From NCBI GenBank assembly GCA_013399305.1, contig VXAI01000095.1, positions 2,070,256 through 2,134,255 on the forward strand: a DNA stretch of 64,000 bases. Direction: 5' to 3'. The notes beneath the pieces are model-generated. The model ran no database searches, was not told the origin of the DNA, and was given only the letters and a program-made list of their open reading frames with translations. Position 1 is the first letter of the stretch, and the number at the start of each line of letters is the position of its first letter. This document shows, piece after piece, positions 23,631 through 36,034 of this stretch. The stretch comes from Rostratula benghalensis (lineage: Eukaryota > Chordata > Aves > Charadriiformes > Rostratulidae). The position numbers were made by a program, and so were the translations under genes.

Positions 23631-25737
23631 GGGTGACTTAGGAGTCAAGAATAGAATTTAGTGCTACTCAGTAATACAAACACAGAAAGCAGTAACAAAT
23701 TCATTATTTGCTTTTGAACAGGACCAAGTTAAATGTTTCTTAACTTCATTTTCCATTTTTTATAAATCCTATTTATAAAATACAGGATTATCAGATGCAC
23801 ATGCACAAATAATTTAGTTTTGTTTATAATTCAGTAAATGAAGTACAGAAGTTACACATACTTCTTTCAAGTGTACAAGATCAGTCATTACCTATCTGCT
23901 GCTCTAAGCTTTCCCTGAAAGCATATGAAAAGCTTGTTTAAATTGAGCTGAAAGTTGACTAAAGCATTTAACATACCAGAGAAAACATATGCACAATCTT
24001 GAGGGCTCAGAGGCAGCACAGCAGAAAGGAAAAAAATCCCCAACTATGTTTTTTAATGGGGCAATTACTCACTGACAACCTAAAGAACTCATATAGGAAA
24101 TTCCTCTGATTCTTTCACCTAACAGAAAAAATATCAACTACTGCAGTTTTTTCATCCTGAGCTCATTCTAAAGAAAGATGACAGAAACATTCTAGTAGAA
24201 ATAAAGGTTTCTTCATTATGACATTGAACTAATGAAATCATTCAATATTTAGAAATTCTTAAATAAATAATTCTTACTAATTGTTTATAGAATTATTATT
24301 AAAAGCTCAATCTGTGGACTTTCTTTTGTTTCTACTGAAATAGGTAATTTATACCATTTATACTGATGAATGGCAAATTGCTTTATTTTTCAGATTCAGT
24401 CAGATTCCTAGTAAAACTCGTTGTAAACAGCATTTAACAATTCAAGTATAAATTTATAATTCAGGTAAAATTCAAAGAATTCAAAATAAAATTAGAAACT
24501 AAATTATTGAAATTTTATTTTTGTTTTTTAATAAAAGTTTGTGGGAAAATGTATCTTTTAAAAAAAATTGGATCAGATTAAGGATGTGTTCTGTGATATA
24601 CTAGGTAATTCCTAATGGATGCATTTTTACAGAATTCAAGAAAACTCATTTAGCTTTTGTTTAGCTGGCAGAATTCTGCCAAGGAAGCTGCAGTTAATAT
24701 GAAAAATAATGTTTTTATTATTAGGATGATTGTTCCTGTCTGTTTCTTAGAGCCTCAAAAAAAGAAATGCAACAGCACACCCACTTTTGCTTGTTAATGT
24801 AGTTCACCAGTAGAAGTGAGTATCTATACAGTATGTTATTTTTTTGCTGTAGTCTATCCGGAGAATACGATGAATAGCCAAATAGAAAGAAAAGACAAAA
24901 TAGAAACACAGATAATAATTTGATCTTCTTTCTCCCACCGAATTAAATTGTATAGCTAGTACCGACACCAGGTTATGATGTGAGCAATTTTATTTGCAGT
25001 GCCTCAGTACTAGTTTGCTCAGATACCAGTGATCAAAGTAGAAGGAAATGAGTTACTTTAGGTTTTCTGTGCTATTGCCATGAGCAAAAGGAGGCTCTTG
25101 AATATATTGTGCAGATTTTCAACGTGCTAGGAGAGCACTTCCACAGTGGAAAATTTTCACAACTCTCTATTTGCTCTGTTAGCCACAATTTGCTTCTTTT
25201 ATTGTTACTAATAGAGACCTTAATTGTATTTTTCCACATTCGGGATTCTGCAAATATTAGCACAGTGAAACAGACTTTACAGACCAAAGCTCTGATAAAT
25301 ACATTTGGATTACATTTAAGGGTAAAAATTATGGTACCAAACTAAAACTCATGGAAGACAACGGCAAGATCTCCACTCTATTCAGAAAGTTGGCAAGCGA
25401 GTTGGCAGAAACACAGGAAAATATTGCCTATCTTAGTTAAAGTAAACTTTTGGGTTTTTTTTGTTTTTTAATGGCTGCCCTTTGTTAAGATAAAGAAATG
25501 TAGGTAACTTGATGTTATCTTGCACATACGATTTAGGTACTTATGTCCTGTCTTAACTAAGAGCATTTTAAAAATAGATCACATATAGAGAAGATCTGGA
25601 TTTTGTAATAAGTAGGAACTCTTTTCATCACATTTCATAATAAAAATTGAAGTTAATTAGCTCATATAAAAGTTGATGCCTTTTCCTCTCTTCCCTGACC
25701 ACCAGTTCTTAAATGTTTTGGTCACCGTTCCTCTCAG

Positions 25738-25889
25738 AAAAAACAACTGTGCTGCTGAAAGAAGGGCCAGGAATTAGAATGACTGCGTCCAGGGATGTTA
25801 GCCCAGAAGTAACCAAGACAGAGGGGCGCCTAGAATTGACAGAATGGGTAAAAGGGCACACAAATAGAGCACACATGAAACGTAAGCAG
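25738..25889 (+). pseudogene. TTC23: candidate TTC23 exon relic (C-terminal TPR region)
   Basis: A 152-nt open stretch bounded by a pyrimidine-rich acceptor (gttcctctcag before 25738) and a donor-like AAGCAG/gtacaa at 25889. It encodes TTVLLKEGPGIRMTAS, RDVSPEVTKTEGRLE and KGHTNRAHMKRKQ in one frame. Against my recollection of human TTC23 (ATSILRESLEAKVEAF, GDFSPEVAETYRLLGG, QGNHSGARKKLKK) it aligns without gaps over about 51 residues with roughly 15 identities, including D-x-SPEV. The strongly conserved FG and YRLLG residues are lost, which suggests relaxed selection or decay, although no stop codon is present. Strand and position are where TTC23 should be (between LRRC28 and SYNM, divergent from LRRC28). 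TTC23 is a tetratricopeptide protein linked to the ciliary EvC zone. A chance ORF remains possible. Confidence 0.4.
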
Positions 25890-28800
25890 GTACAACCATT
25901 AGTGTAAGAGTTGGCAATGGTATAAAGATGCTTTTCAGACAGGCAATTTATACCCTGGCAGATCTTATTCTGGCAGACTCTTTGTAATGAACCAGGGTTC
26001 TTCATCTCAGTAACAGAAACTTGGCTCATCCGAGTCATCCACAGAACTAGAGGAGCGTGAAAGCCAGCAGCGAAGATAAATCCCATTTTGGTAGTTGCTG
26101 CTGAAAGATTCTGCTGGAGAATCTGATGCTTGCATCCGTGCTTTGCAACTCATGGAAAAAGTTACACTTTTCAGCTCTGCCATCTAATATTAACCTGCAT
26201 CTAACTCGTTTCTTATTCTGTCAGCACTTGTGAAAGCTTTGCAGTGGTAGAAGATACGTACTCTTCTCCATAAGGAACACTGGACTTTATTGTGAACTCT
26301 GCTAACTTCCCTGCTTTCCCTGACACCAGGTTCCTGCCAGAACAGCATAGAAGGCTGTTCATCTATTTGGATCCAGAACTCATAGCCAGCTACATGGTTT
26401 AAATAGAAAATTAACTATTATCTAATTCAGTCTAAGCTGACACTCATGTCTCTGAACCGTAGAAGCGAAGAACTTGTACATGTCCCCTCGTGTTGTCCTT
26501 GATACAGTGCTAACTAAATGGTGGCAGATAACTGGGGGCAATAATCTCCTCAAGTGACAGAGCCCATCTGCCTGAGCCCTCCTACACTCTTGGGAATTTG
26601 GCTGGTGGTGCTGATAATGGGAGGTTCCTCCCCTTGCTCTTATGGGCAGGAAGTGGTTTATGTATCACAAAATATTTGCTCTGCTTCAAGACAAAAGAAG
26701 AAGGGTTATCACTGCTTGCAACCCAAAAATAATCTTTTCAATCTTACCTGTGACAGCAAGTCCTAAAAGGGAGTCACTAGGTTATATTGCTATGGGTTTG
26801 GTCATCTCTTGCTTACTATTTAATGATGTGGGATCAGGGCCCAACTGTCAGCCATTCTTTGTAAATAAAGACATATTCAAATAATTGCCAAGAATCATGC
26901 TTTTTCTTCTCCCCCAGCTGAAAGGTATTTGTGCCAGGATAAGAGAGGCATCAGAAACCATCAATATATTGAACGCCCTTCCAGTAACTACTTCAATTTA
27001 GCAACTCAGTGGAGTGATTTTAATAATGAATGTGTCCTTTGTAAGTTCCCAGAAAATGGAAAAGTAATGCTTTTATTATAGAACACTGTTTTTCTTCTGA
27101 CAGATCATTATATCCATTTTGGAATGCTTGCACAAGTTTTACTTATCTTTTTGTTTTTCCTTTGAAGATGATGTACAGTTAAAGTGAATTCCCATGCTTC
27201 AAGAGACAAATCTATTTTCAGCTACAAATAAGGAAAACCATATTTGATGTCACATAGAAGAAACAGCAAGTCTCCAATTTAGATTTTATAACACCAGTTT
27301 AACCTATTGCTATGTTATTTATTCTGAATTGAGCCATGCTGCAAAATAAGATGTAGAGTGAGTTATTAAAGAAAAGTCTGTGCTACATTTCCCTTTAAGG
27401 AATTCATAGAATTTTTTATATTTTGTTTATCTTCTTTCTTTAAAATAAAGCAAGAAATTAGCCTGCTAGTCTTCTGTCTTTGGTAAATTCAGTATTTGAA
27501 GTAACAATCACTTGTTACTAACATTCCCTGGGAAAACAAACAAAACAACCCCAAAAACAACCCAGAAGTAGCTTCCAGGATTTTATAAAAACACGGTCTT
27601 CTGCTTCATTTCAAAAGCACCTATAGTCTAAGAGATGTCATGGCTCACTTCATTTTTCAAAAAGAATACTGAACATTTTCTTTTCTTTTTTCACATTACA
27701 TTGCTCAGAAGGTGATCTTTTTCTTCTGCAGGAAAACTCTACTATTCTACACAGGAGTGTGCTGTTACTGATCTAACTGGAAAAAGATTTCTAAACTTGA
27801 CCAATTTGATGGGAAAGACTTTTCAATGAAAACTGCAAATTCTTCCTTGTAATAACTGATCTAACACCGAGTAATAACAACTTGCAAAAGGACAAACTTG
27901 CAAAGCTGATTCCAAGACTGATTCAGGATTCAAAAAGTGAGGCCTATAGTCTCAGCATCAGCTGGTTTTGTAGGCTGCTTTAACTGGCCATTCTGCATTA
28001 TAACAGCAGCTGCAGGAGCAGTTTCCAGCATAGCTGTTTGGAAACCATTTCCATGTAAGTTCTTCCAGATGCAGCCTCACATGTGCCAAATGGTCTGGCT
28101 CTTCAGTATAAAAAGCCAATTGGCAGCTGAGACTGGCGCTTCAGCAGTAAGCAGCTTTAATCAATGCTCAGCTCAAAGAACCTGACTGAAAAATTGCGAT
28201 GGTTGTGATTAATTTGGAGTGATACAAAAATGTGTAAAAAGCCTTCTTCCCCCCTCCAGTTTTTCTTTTTCCCCTCCCAGTAATACAAATTGTTTAATAA
28301 TCTATATAAAGTTAGAAGGATTTCTATTGAGGCTTCAGAAATTTTTTTTATACCCATAATACATAAAAAATTCCCACTAATGGTGTATGTTTTATATACT
28401 TTCTTAGACAAGGAAAAGATAGATTACCAGCTATCCAACCAAACAAACTATTTCCTGTGCAGTGAGATGGAATCTTATGGACTAAAATTCTGCAAAGGTA
28501 CAACTTACCTACCTGAAAAGCAGCTTTGTAATATTGCTAGTTCTTAGGTTACTGGAATGCTAAACTTTAACTCTTCCCCCTCTTGAAAGAAACAGTGATA
28601 TTTAGCAAAGACTGATGGCTGCACATCACCTTATAATTATCCAAGTTTTGTTGAGTACAGTCTGCCACTGTGGACTATTCTATTATTACTGCATATCAAC
28701 TGTGAAGTACCTGGGCTGTATTTAGAATACCACTTTCTATTGCTGAATTAGAGGAGTAGCTTAAAATACCAAATTGAAAAAGTTACAGCTTTTCAAGTTG

Positions 28801-31800
28801 CTCACCTAATCTGGGATTCTGGCTAATTTATTAGAGGAGGATTCATGGGGGAGGGTGAGGGGCAGAAGATGACACATGCATATCCTGTAGTATATTTTTA
28901 CAGTATTAATTTTCATACTCCCTCTACCTACTTTCTCTCCCTCTCTCTCCAAACCACTGCAGGATCCTTAGATGAAAAAACATCTGATTTTTCAGATGTA
29001 GTGCCAATTATCACATAATATTAAAATATTAAAATATTTAAAATAAATTACCAGCAACTCCAAAAACTTTGAGGGGCAGTAACTGAGATGGACATTAATA
29101 TGTGATAATTGGCACTACATCTGAAAAATCAGATGTTTTTTCATCATCTGAGTATTCATAGCATAATATACATCTAAGGATCCTGCAGTGGTTTGGAGAG
29201 AGAGGGAGAGAAAGTAGGAAGAGGGAAAGGAGTGTTGAAATTAGATCTTGACATTTAGAGCTAGTGGGCTGAAAGCATTCTGATTCCTTCCCACCACAGG
29301 AACAGGATCTACGTTTATATGAAGTATCACTGGAATTTGAAAGATGGATCTCTGACAACTCACCAGTTTGTATCTAACTGGTAACAACAAAAGTAATGGT
29401 TAATACTTCACAGTATTGAATTTAAAACCAACCAAAAAATTGCATGAAGCAGGCTCTGCTGTAAGAGCAATTCCCTTTGCCTGGACCAGAAAATACAAAC
29501 CTTTGGGCAAGATCTCACCAAAACCCCTTGCTAAACCAAATCTAGTCTGCATTATCACTGATAGCTAAGTAACAACCAGTATTTCTATAAACACTCACCA
29601 CTGTATAGTCAAAGCCATCTACAGTAAATATACTTTACTTACCAAAATGCGACAGCAAAACACAAAGTTCTCTTAGTCACACTCCTGTCCAAATGCACAG
29701 CTCGAGGTAATGCTTTTACGAAAGCTGATTTAATGAAATTAACTGTGTCCTTACTTAGTTTGACTGTCACAGGGCTAACTCTATTACTCAGAGAAACAGT
29801 ACTTTTCGATACATCTGTTATGTATCTGTACCTGTATACAGTAGTGCAAAACAGATGTATTTGAATTATCTCTTTATCAGTTTAAATTCAGTGACAGTAT
29901 AAGAAATTTATAGAGTTGAATTATATATTGTACCACCTACACTTACAAATCTCATTTGGCATCCACAATAAAAAGAAAAAAGGACCGATAGCAATTCAAG
30001 AAACTACTGACATAGTCAGAGCAAGTTTTTAATTAGATCTCTTCTTGGCTGAGCATCTTTTTTGCATCATTAGAGTCTGTGTTCCTCTGCAGTTCTCAGA
30101 GATATTTAGGCGTAAGTGTCACACAAATGCCTGATGGAACAGACAGATGAGTCAAACTGTTGGAAAGTTCCCAGGGCAGCAGTTCAGATAGCAAACTCTT
30201 CAGACTTTTTCCTCCGCTAAATGTCAGATGTGCCACCAATTCAGCAGCCATTGCTTGAAGAGACTTGATGAAGTGCCACCACCACACTTCTTGATTCATC
30301 AAAGCAGCAAGTGAGAAAAAAAAAAAGAGAATACGTTCATCTTCCATTGTATTTCTAACTCATAGCAATACAATCAGTAATTCTCTTGGTCAGCTCCTTC
30401 TGTTTGAGTGATAATAGCAAACAGTGGCAGAGGTGGTCAGACAGGGCCTCATTTTCAAAGGATGATGCAATAACATTACATGAAAGTAAAGCCAAAATTA
30501 TATGAAAAATCAACCAACCAAAAGGAGCAGTTTCCAATTTAAAAGAAAATTTGACTTTTTACAGAGTTGTATGAAAGAGCTGGGTATCTTGCAGGCATAC
30601 ACTCTTCACAACACAAAATTAAAACGGCAAATAAGGCTGACCTGATAAACTAGAACCTCCATCTCCCTGGCTGTTTTTCAGGGCCATAAAAAGGATCAAG
30701 TAAGATCAAAACACTGAAACATCAACACACTATGTGTCTCCTTCTCACTGTGGTCCCAAAGCACAACATCGCCATCAGGAAACAAGGTCAGTACGACAGG
30801 CTTCTTGTTCTTAAAATTGAATGAATGTATTCCAGTTCTCCTTTCCATCATGAAGAACCAGTGTCCCTTCTTTACATTAAATAATTTAGAAAAAATTCTG
30901 TGAGGATAGATTGGTTACATAGATGAGTAAATAAAATTAATACAGGTAAGCACATTTCTTATAGTCTGTTTTCAGAATATTAGTCACTGTATTTCTGTAA
31001 GTAAAAAGAATTCTGAAATCCAGTATAAATGAAGTAAAATAAAAATAAAATTCAGGCAACCACATTTACTTGTGGATTACAAATCAACTTATTAACTGCT
31101 TGTATACACCTAGATTTTAGTTTTCTGGTCTATTCAAAGTAACTTTTTTACTGTAGAATGAATAACAGAAGTAAAAATAAAACTTTTAGCCTGTCAGAGG
31201 CATTTTGGTTAAAGTATGTTGATTCTAAGATCAGGTCTATAAAACCTGTAGCAAATTCTAACCTAGTATTAGGGCTCAGCATCTCTTAACTCCTACTCAC
31301 CTGAAAACAGAGTCTGCGGTTGAGCAAAGGCAGCTTGATTCCAACTGTAAATTCCTGCCACACCACCTTCACACCGTGACTGGGAAATCAAAACCAATAC
31401 TAGTGTTTTGTGATAACCCAATAGGCTAGAGAAGCATTTTTCTAAACATAGAGTTTTTACTAGCTGAAAAAAAGCTTTTCCTTGTTTGCTGGGCACATTG
31501 CTTGTTATTTTGCTCACACTGGTTGCAGGGATACATCAGGAAAAAAAGAGTTTTACCTTTGAAACTATTTAAATTTGGAGTATGAATGCTGCCCCCTCCC
31601 CCCCCAATCATTTAATCATCTTCAGAATATGCTGTGATTTATCAGTAGCTTCAGCTACTGTTTTTCCATTTTGCAAGGAAAGGAGAACTATGTGGTTTTT
31701 CTCAGTGTAGTAAAAAAGCATGATCTCTTTAGAAAATGTCTTTCACACAAAATTCATTATGACCCATTTCTTTCATCAGCAGAAAATTACGGGCATATTT

Positions 31801-34700
31801 TCTTCATTACAAATAAAATATGTGGTTAAAGAGAAAAATAAATTTCACAGCATAGAGAGAGGTACCATTAAAAAATAAATCATTAAAGGTCTAAACATGC
31901 ATTAAAAGGTTATCTTTACTAGAAAAGAGTAAAAGTTAGGACTTATCTTGGTCAAATCCCAGGATCCAAGGAAGACTATGATGCTGGCAGCTCCAGGAGT
32001 TCCAGCTTTACACTGTTTGATGCTTTGCCTCTCCTTCTACCTGCTGTTGAACTCAGGAACCACTGCTCCTCCATCCATGCTATGTGTAGTTGCAATAAAG
32101 AATATGCTATGTTTTGCTATCATTTCTATTATCACTACGAAAGAGGTATGCCTTTGCTGGAATGAAAAATTATGTTCAGTCTTTGAACTGAAATTAACTC
32201 ATCTGTTTGAGAGGCCATAGAGCAAGATATTTATAGACAGAAATTCCTTTTTCTTTTACAATGCAACCTTAAAAACATCAGACAGAAAGAAAGAGATTTT
32301 GCATTCATTTTGATTGTTTAATACTCAAGAGTGAAAAAGTGTAAAATCACAAAGCTTATACCACCACAAAAATGCAGTTTCATTGCAAATGACCAAAACA
32401 CAAGCTGTCTGCAAAATTTCACACAGCTGACATCAACAAACCCAGTTTCAACATTCTTACCGTCTTTTTTAAACACCTGCTATTCACAAACAGTCAGTAC
32501 AGAGTTCTAGGTCTCTCGCCCATCTTTCTTTATATATTCTCTGTTATATTTGCTTTCTAGACCAGTGGTTTACACCTTTGGAAAACAGTGTTCCACTTCT
32601 GATCTATATCAGCATACAAATACATAGTTTTTACCCCCCTGATTACTAATTATATTTTAAAAGCATTTTGTTTAATCCAAACTCAGCGGTAAAGTTCTTA
32701 TTTGTATTTCATGAAAAGCGTAAGTTATATGAGTAAGCTTCAGAAGTGCATGCTGACTGTGGGTATATCACCAATCCTTCCAGCCACAGGTTATAATGCT
32801 TCTGCAGAAAGTGATGACACAGGGTGAGTTAGTAAATCAGCCAGTGGGTTATATTTGCTCTTACTTGCAATGCAGATACTTCTGGCCCCGATTCTGCAAA
32901 CACAAGTGTGGGGCCTGCAAGATGCAATTGTCCACCTAAGAACATTTTGTTGCCTGGAGGTAGTATTATCTAAAAGCTATCATTAATGTCAAAATTTCTC
33001 AAGCTAATGAGAACTAAATTGAAAATGGGCTGCTTACACAAATAGTTTCAAAACTTAAAGCCTTTTTACATGAAATACCGTTGTTTTCACAGCCTGAAAG
33101 TATTCATGCAAAGGAACTGTGCATATCTTTAAATGTTATGTTAAGGCACATGTCCAGTTTCCTACATTAACCTGTCTTTCCAAGAGTTGATTAAAATCCT
33201 GAACTTAAATAGAGCTAAAGAAAGTACACAGCAGGAATTTTTCCCTCCAGACTATCAAAGTAGAAATGGATCTTGGTATAACCCAGTACACCTGACACTG
33301 ATGTGTAAAGGAATTTTTAAAGAGCTGCTGTTGCCTCAGTGGAAACAATACTGATTTATATTTTATTTCCCCCTGCTTCAATGCTAAGGCCATATGCAGT
33401 TCATTATTCACTTGCTCCTTACTGACTTAGCTCCTTGCTTCATCTGACATAATAATCCTCAGAGCAGGTGAAGATAAAGATAACAGCGTGTTGCTATAGT
33501 AGCTCCTAAGGAGCTGTTTATTAAAGATTCCACAGGGTATCAATAAATGGGTTTGACCTCGTAAGCTTTTGGTTGGTTACAAAATACCTTTTCTGCAGAT
33601 ATTAATACATACATTTTACAGAGAATGTTTAAGTTTCAGCTTAGAAAAAAACTTTAAGAAAACTAGCACAGATTATTTTTTTCCACTGTGCTGCTTATTA
33701 TAGACCTAACTTCTTCCTTTATGCAATTATTTAATACCTGAAGTACAGAAACTGATTGCTTGCAGTTAGCATCTAGCTGGAAAATCCTGGCTTATACACA
33801 ATTATTAAAATAAACAAATAAAGTCATAGGGTCATTTGAGGAAACAAAAGTATAAGATGAGGTTAGAGGAATTACAATTAACAAAACCCTCTTTATAAAT
33901 GGAAGCACAAGATCTTTTGAGCACATATGAATAATTTTGAAAAAAATTAATTACACAGTGAACAGTATAAATAAGCTTAGCATACATGCTGTTAGTGCTT
34001 CTACACAATTCAGTTTCCTATTAATTTTCCAGCTGCTGTTTATACTTCCAATTTCAACACATGATTTCATAGTACATGATCAAAAAATATCCAATCCTGA
34101 TTTACACTGGTACTCACACAAAACAAGGAAAACATACAGAAAATTTTGCAGTACAGTCGAACCTCATGAGTTAATCTTTGGAACGTTAATAGCTTTGTAC
34201 ACTTTCAAACTTCGTAACTAAGGCACACGACAATTGAACTGTCCCATATCTGAAACAGCATGGTATGTCAGTCAGCATGGAGCTTCTCTTTAAGTTTGCA
34301 TTTACATTCAATATTCTAAAGCATATTCTATGCTGTGAAAGCAGCAGTCAGTTTTGAAGAATCTAGCTTCTGTTAATACTGAGAAATCTGAAAAGTGACT
34401 AGCCGTGCCAGACTAAAATAGTTTAACTGGACTCTAATCTGGATTAGTATACACAAAACTATGCTTAAATAACCACTGGGAAAAAAAAAACAATTCTGAG
34501 TCAGAGACCACCAGACTGGCACGATGGAGCCATCCGGATACAGGTGTGTTTCTACTCTGCAGAGGTGGGAGAGTGACTCAGTGAATGTGTGCGCATGTGT
34601 GCGCACGTAAAAATAGCAGCTTCTCATTTGTGTATCTCATTTCTCCCCTTGTGTCCGGTATGGTATCTTCTTACCCCAGTGACAAAAATATTTGGGCTGC
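25890..34700. other. 8.8 kb without a supportable gene
   Basis: AT-rich DNA with scattered short frames that resemble no known protein. It would correspond to the 3' part of TTC23 and the convergent TTC23/SYNM intergenic space. The one outstanding structure is the inverted repeat at 28919-29226. Confidence 0.6.
28919..29226. repeat. near-perfect inverted repeat with 83-nt spacer
   Basis: The left arm at 28919-29016 (98 nt) is the reverse complement of the right arm at 29100-29226 (127 nt). The arms share 97 of 98 aligned bases; the mismatch is A versus T near 28926. The right arm has an extra 29-nt segment, and the junction in the left arm carries an ATG microhomology. Each arm reads, in opposite orientation, as a pyrimidine tract ending ccactgcag followed by GATCCTTAGATG, so each looks like a splice acceptor. 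An inner hairpin CATCTGA-TTTT-TCAGATG lies within the arms. RNA from either strand could fold into a long duplex. Confidence 0.9.
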
Positions 34701-36034
34701 TATTTTTGCTTCTGCTAGCACTGCACAGTTTATTTAGTACAGTTACTGGTACTGGCTTCTGATCTGGACTTCGAAGTCACTGAATTATAATTTTAAAGTT
34801 AAACTATGTCCTTCATTTCACTAATGTGCAATCCAAGTTAAATTAGCTTATTTTCAAATTATTTAAGTAGAAACCAACTTTGGCCTGAGGCAAATGTTAC
34901 AACCAGGAGAAAAAAAAACCAAACCAAACCAACAACAAAAAAAGGAAATTAAAATCTCAGGTCAGGTTGGCAGGTCTAGTAATTGAAAAGGGCATCTTCT
35001 CATTTGTAAACAACAACAAAAAAGGATTGTCTGGAAATGACTTGACACAGTGATCATAAGTGTCATCAATGCCATTTTACAAGTTTTTTTCAGACTAGAA
35101 CACATATTAGCTAATTCCACTGTGTTAAGGAATTAGGCACTATGTAATAATGTTTGACACTTCACACTTACCTTAAGCAATACCTACTATCAAGGTAACC
35201 CATATACTGCAAAGAAGTTGGTGTTATTAATGTACACAGCTACTGAAGCTGTTCTCCTTCAGTGGAAATAATATCTAACCTATTTTTTAAATTTGCTTTC
35301 TTCTGAAAGATATTATGTGTACCACTGCCTAACTATAAAAATCACTATTTCTCATTGTAAGTACTATAAGAAATTCTTGCTTCAGTGTTACCTTTTTTCT
35401 TGCACTACATTCTAGCTATACCAATAATATTTTTTTTCAATTATTTCTATACTTAGTTTGATCCTACAGAATTTATTTATTTTGTATAGCTGTAATAACT
35501 GTATCTTAAAATATTTTCCTTAGGTATTGCATGTAAGTACGCAGATATGGAACTGAAAATCAGCCACCTACCACTCTCATTAGTCCTATATTCTGTTATA
35601 TTTGCTGTTAGTAGCTCGAGATTTAAATAGAATTGCTGAATCTTTTAGGAACCAAGTACAATACAGTATTATTTTAAAAAACAGAAAAGTCCTATTCAAC
35701 CACACACTTGGTAACCGACCTGCTATAGAACAAATATAAAATACAATCCTCTGAATTTCCCAGTAGGAAACTCCTGTCTCTATGGGTGGCAAAATCTGAA
35801 ATTATTTGACACAGGTCTCTGAGGAAAAACATACTACTAGCATGATTTCTCCCAAATATTACATTTCCAAAAAGTGTGCTGAATAGGCAGAGGCTTAGAT
35901 TCAATACTTCTCAGTCCACTATTAATTATGTAAATAGTGTGAGTGTTTTCCCATCCCTTTTTTCTCTTTGAAAAAAAAGATAATAAAAAAATTGTATAAT
36001 CAAATTACTAGGTAGACTTCATTGAAGAGTTCTT
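34701..36034 (-). other. SYNM: SYNM 3'UTR region and downstream flank
   Basis: Sequence following the synemin stop codon on the minus strand. Overlapping AATAAA signals occur on the minus strand at 35472-35481, about 555 nt past the stop, and another at 34729-34734. Either could be the polyadenylation site. The AT-rich content and lack of open frames fit a 3'UTR, but its end cannot be fixed from sequence. Confidence 0.45.
35472..35481 (-). terminator. SYNM: candidate SYNM polyadenylation signal
   Basis: Two overlapping AATAAA hexamers on the minus strand, the first canonical signals met after the SYNM stop at 36035. Usage is inferred only. Confidence 0.3.

Larger units (their letters stand above)
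13256..25737. other. 12.5 kb without a supportable gene
   Basis: AT-rich, intron-like DNA on the plus-strand side of the CpG island. Frames of 60-139 codons occur (for example 19242-19661 minus and 20488-20778 plus), but none shows homology or exon structure that I recognise. It contains a poly-T tract (17100-17125), two AT microsatellites and a CR1 scrap. TTC23 exons for the N-terminal and central TPR regions are expected here by synteny and were not found intact. Confidence 0.6.

Noticed and set aside
26780..26830. TRLYCYGFGHLL-like reading resembling the TTC23 N-terminal TRICYGDSHW
   Set aside because: It lies downstream of the C-terminal candidate, in the wrong order, and matches only a few residues. 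It shows how easily chance matches arise, so the weaker TTC23 relics are scored low.
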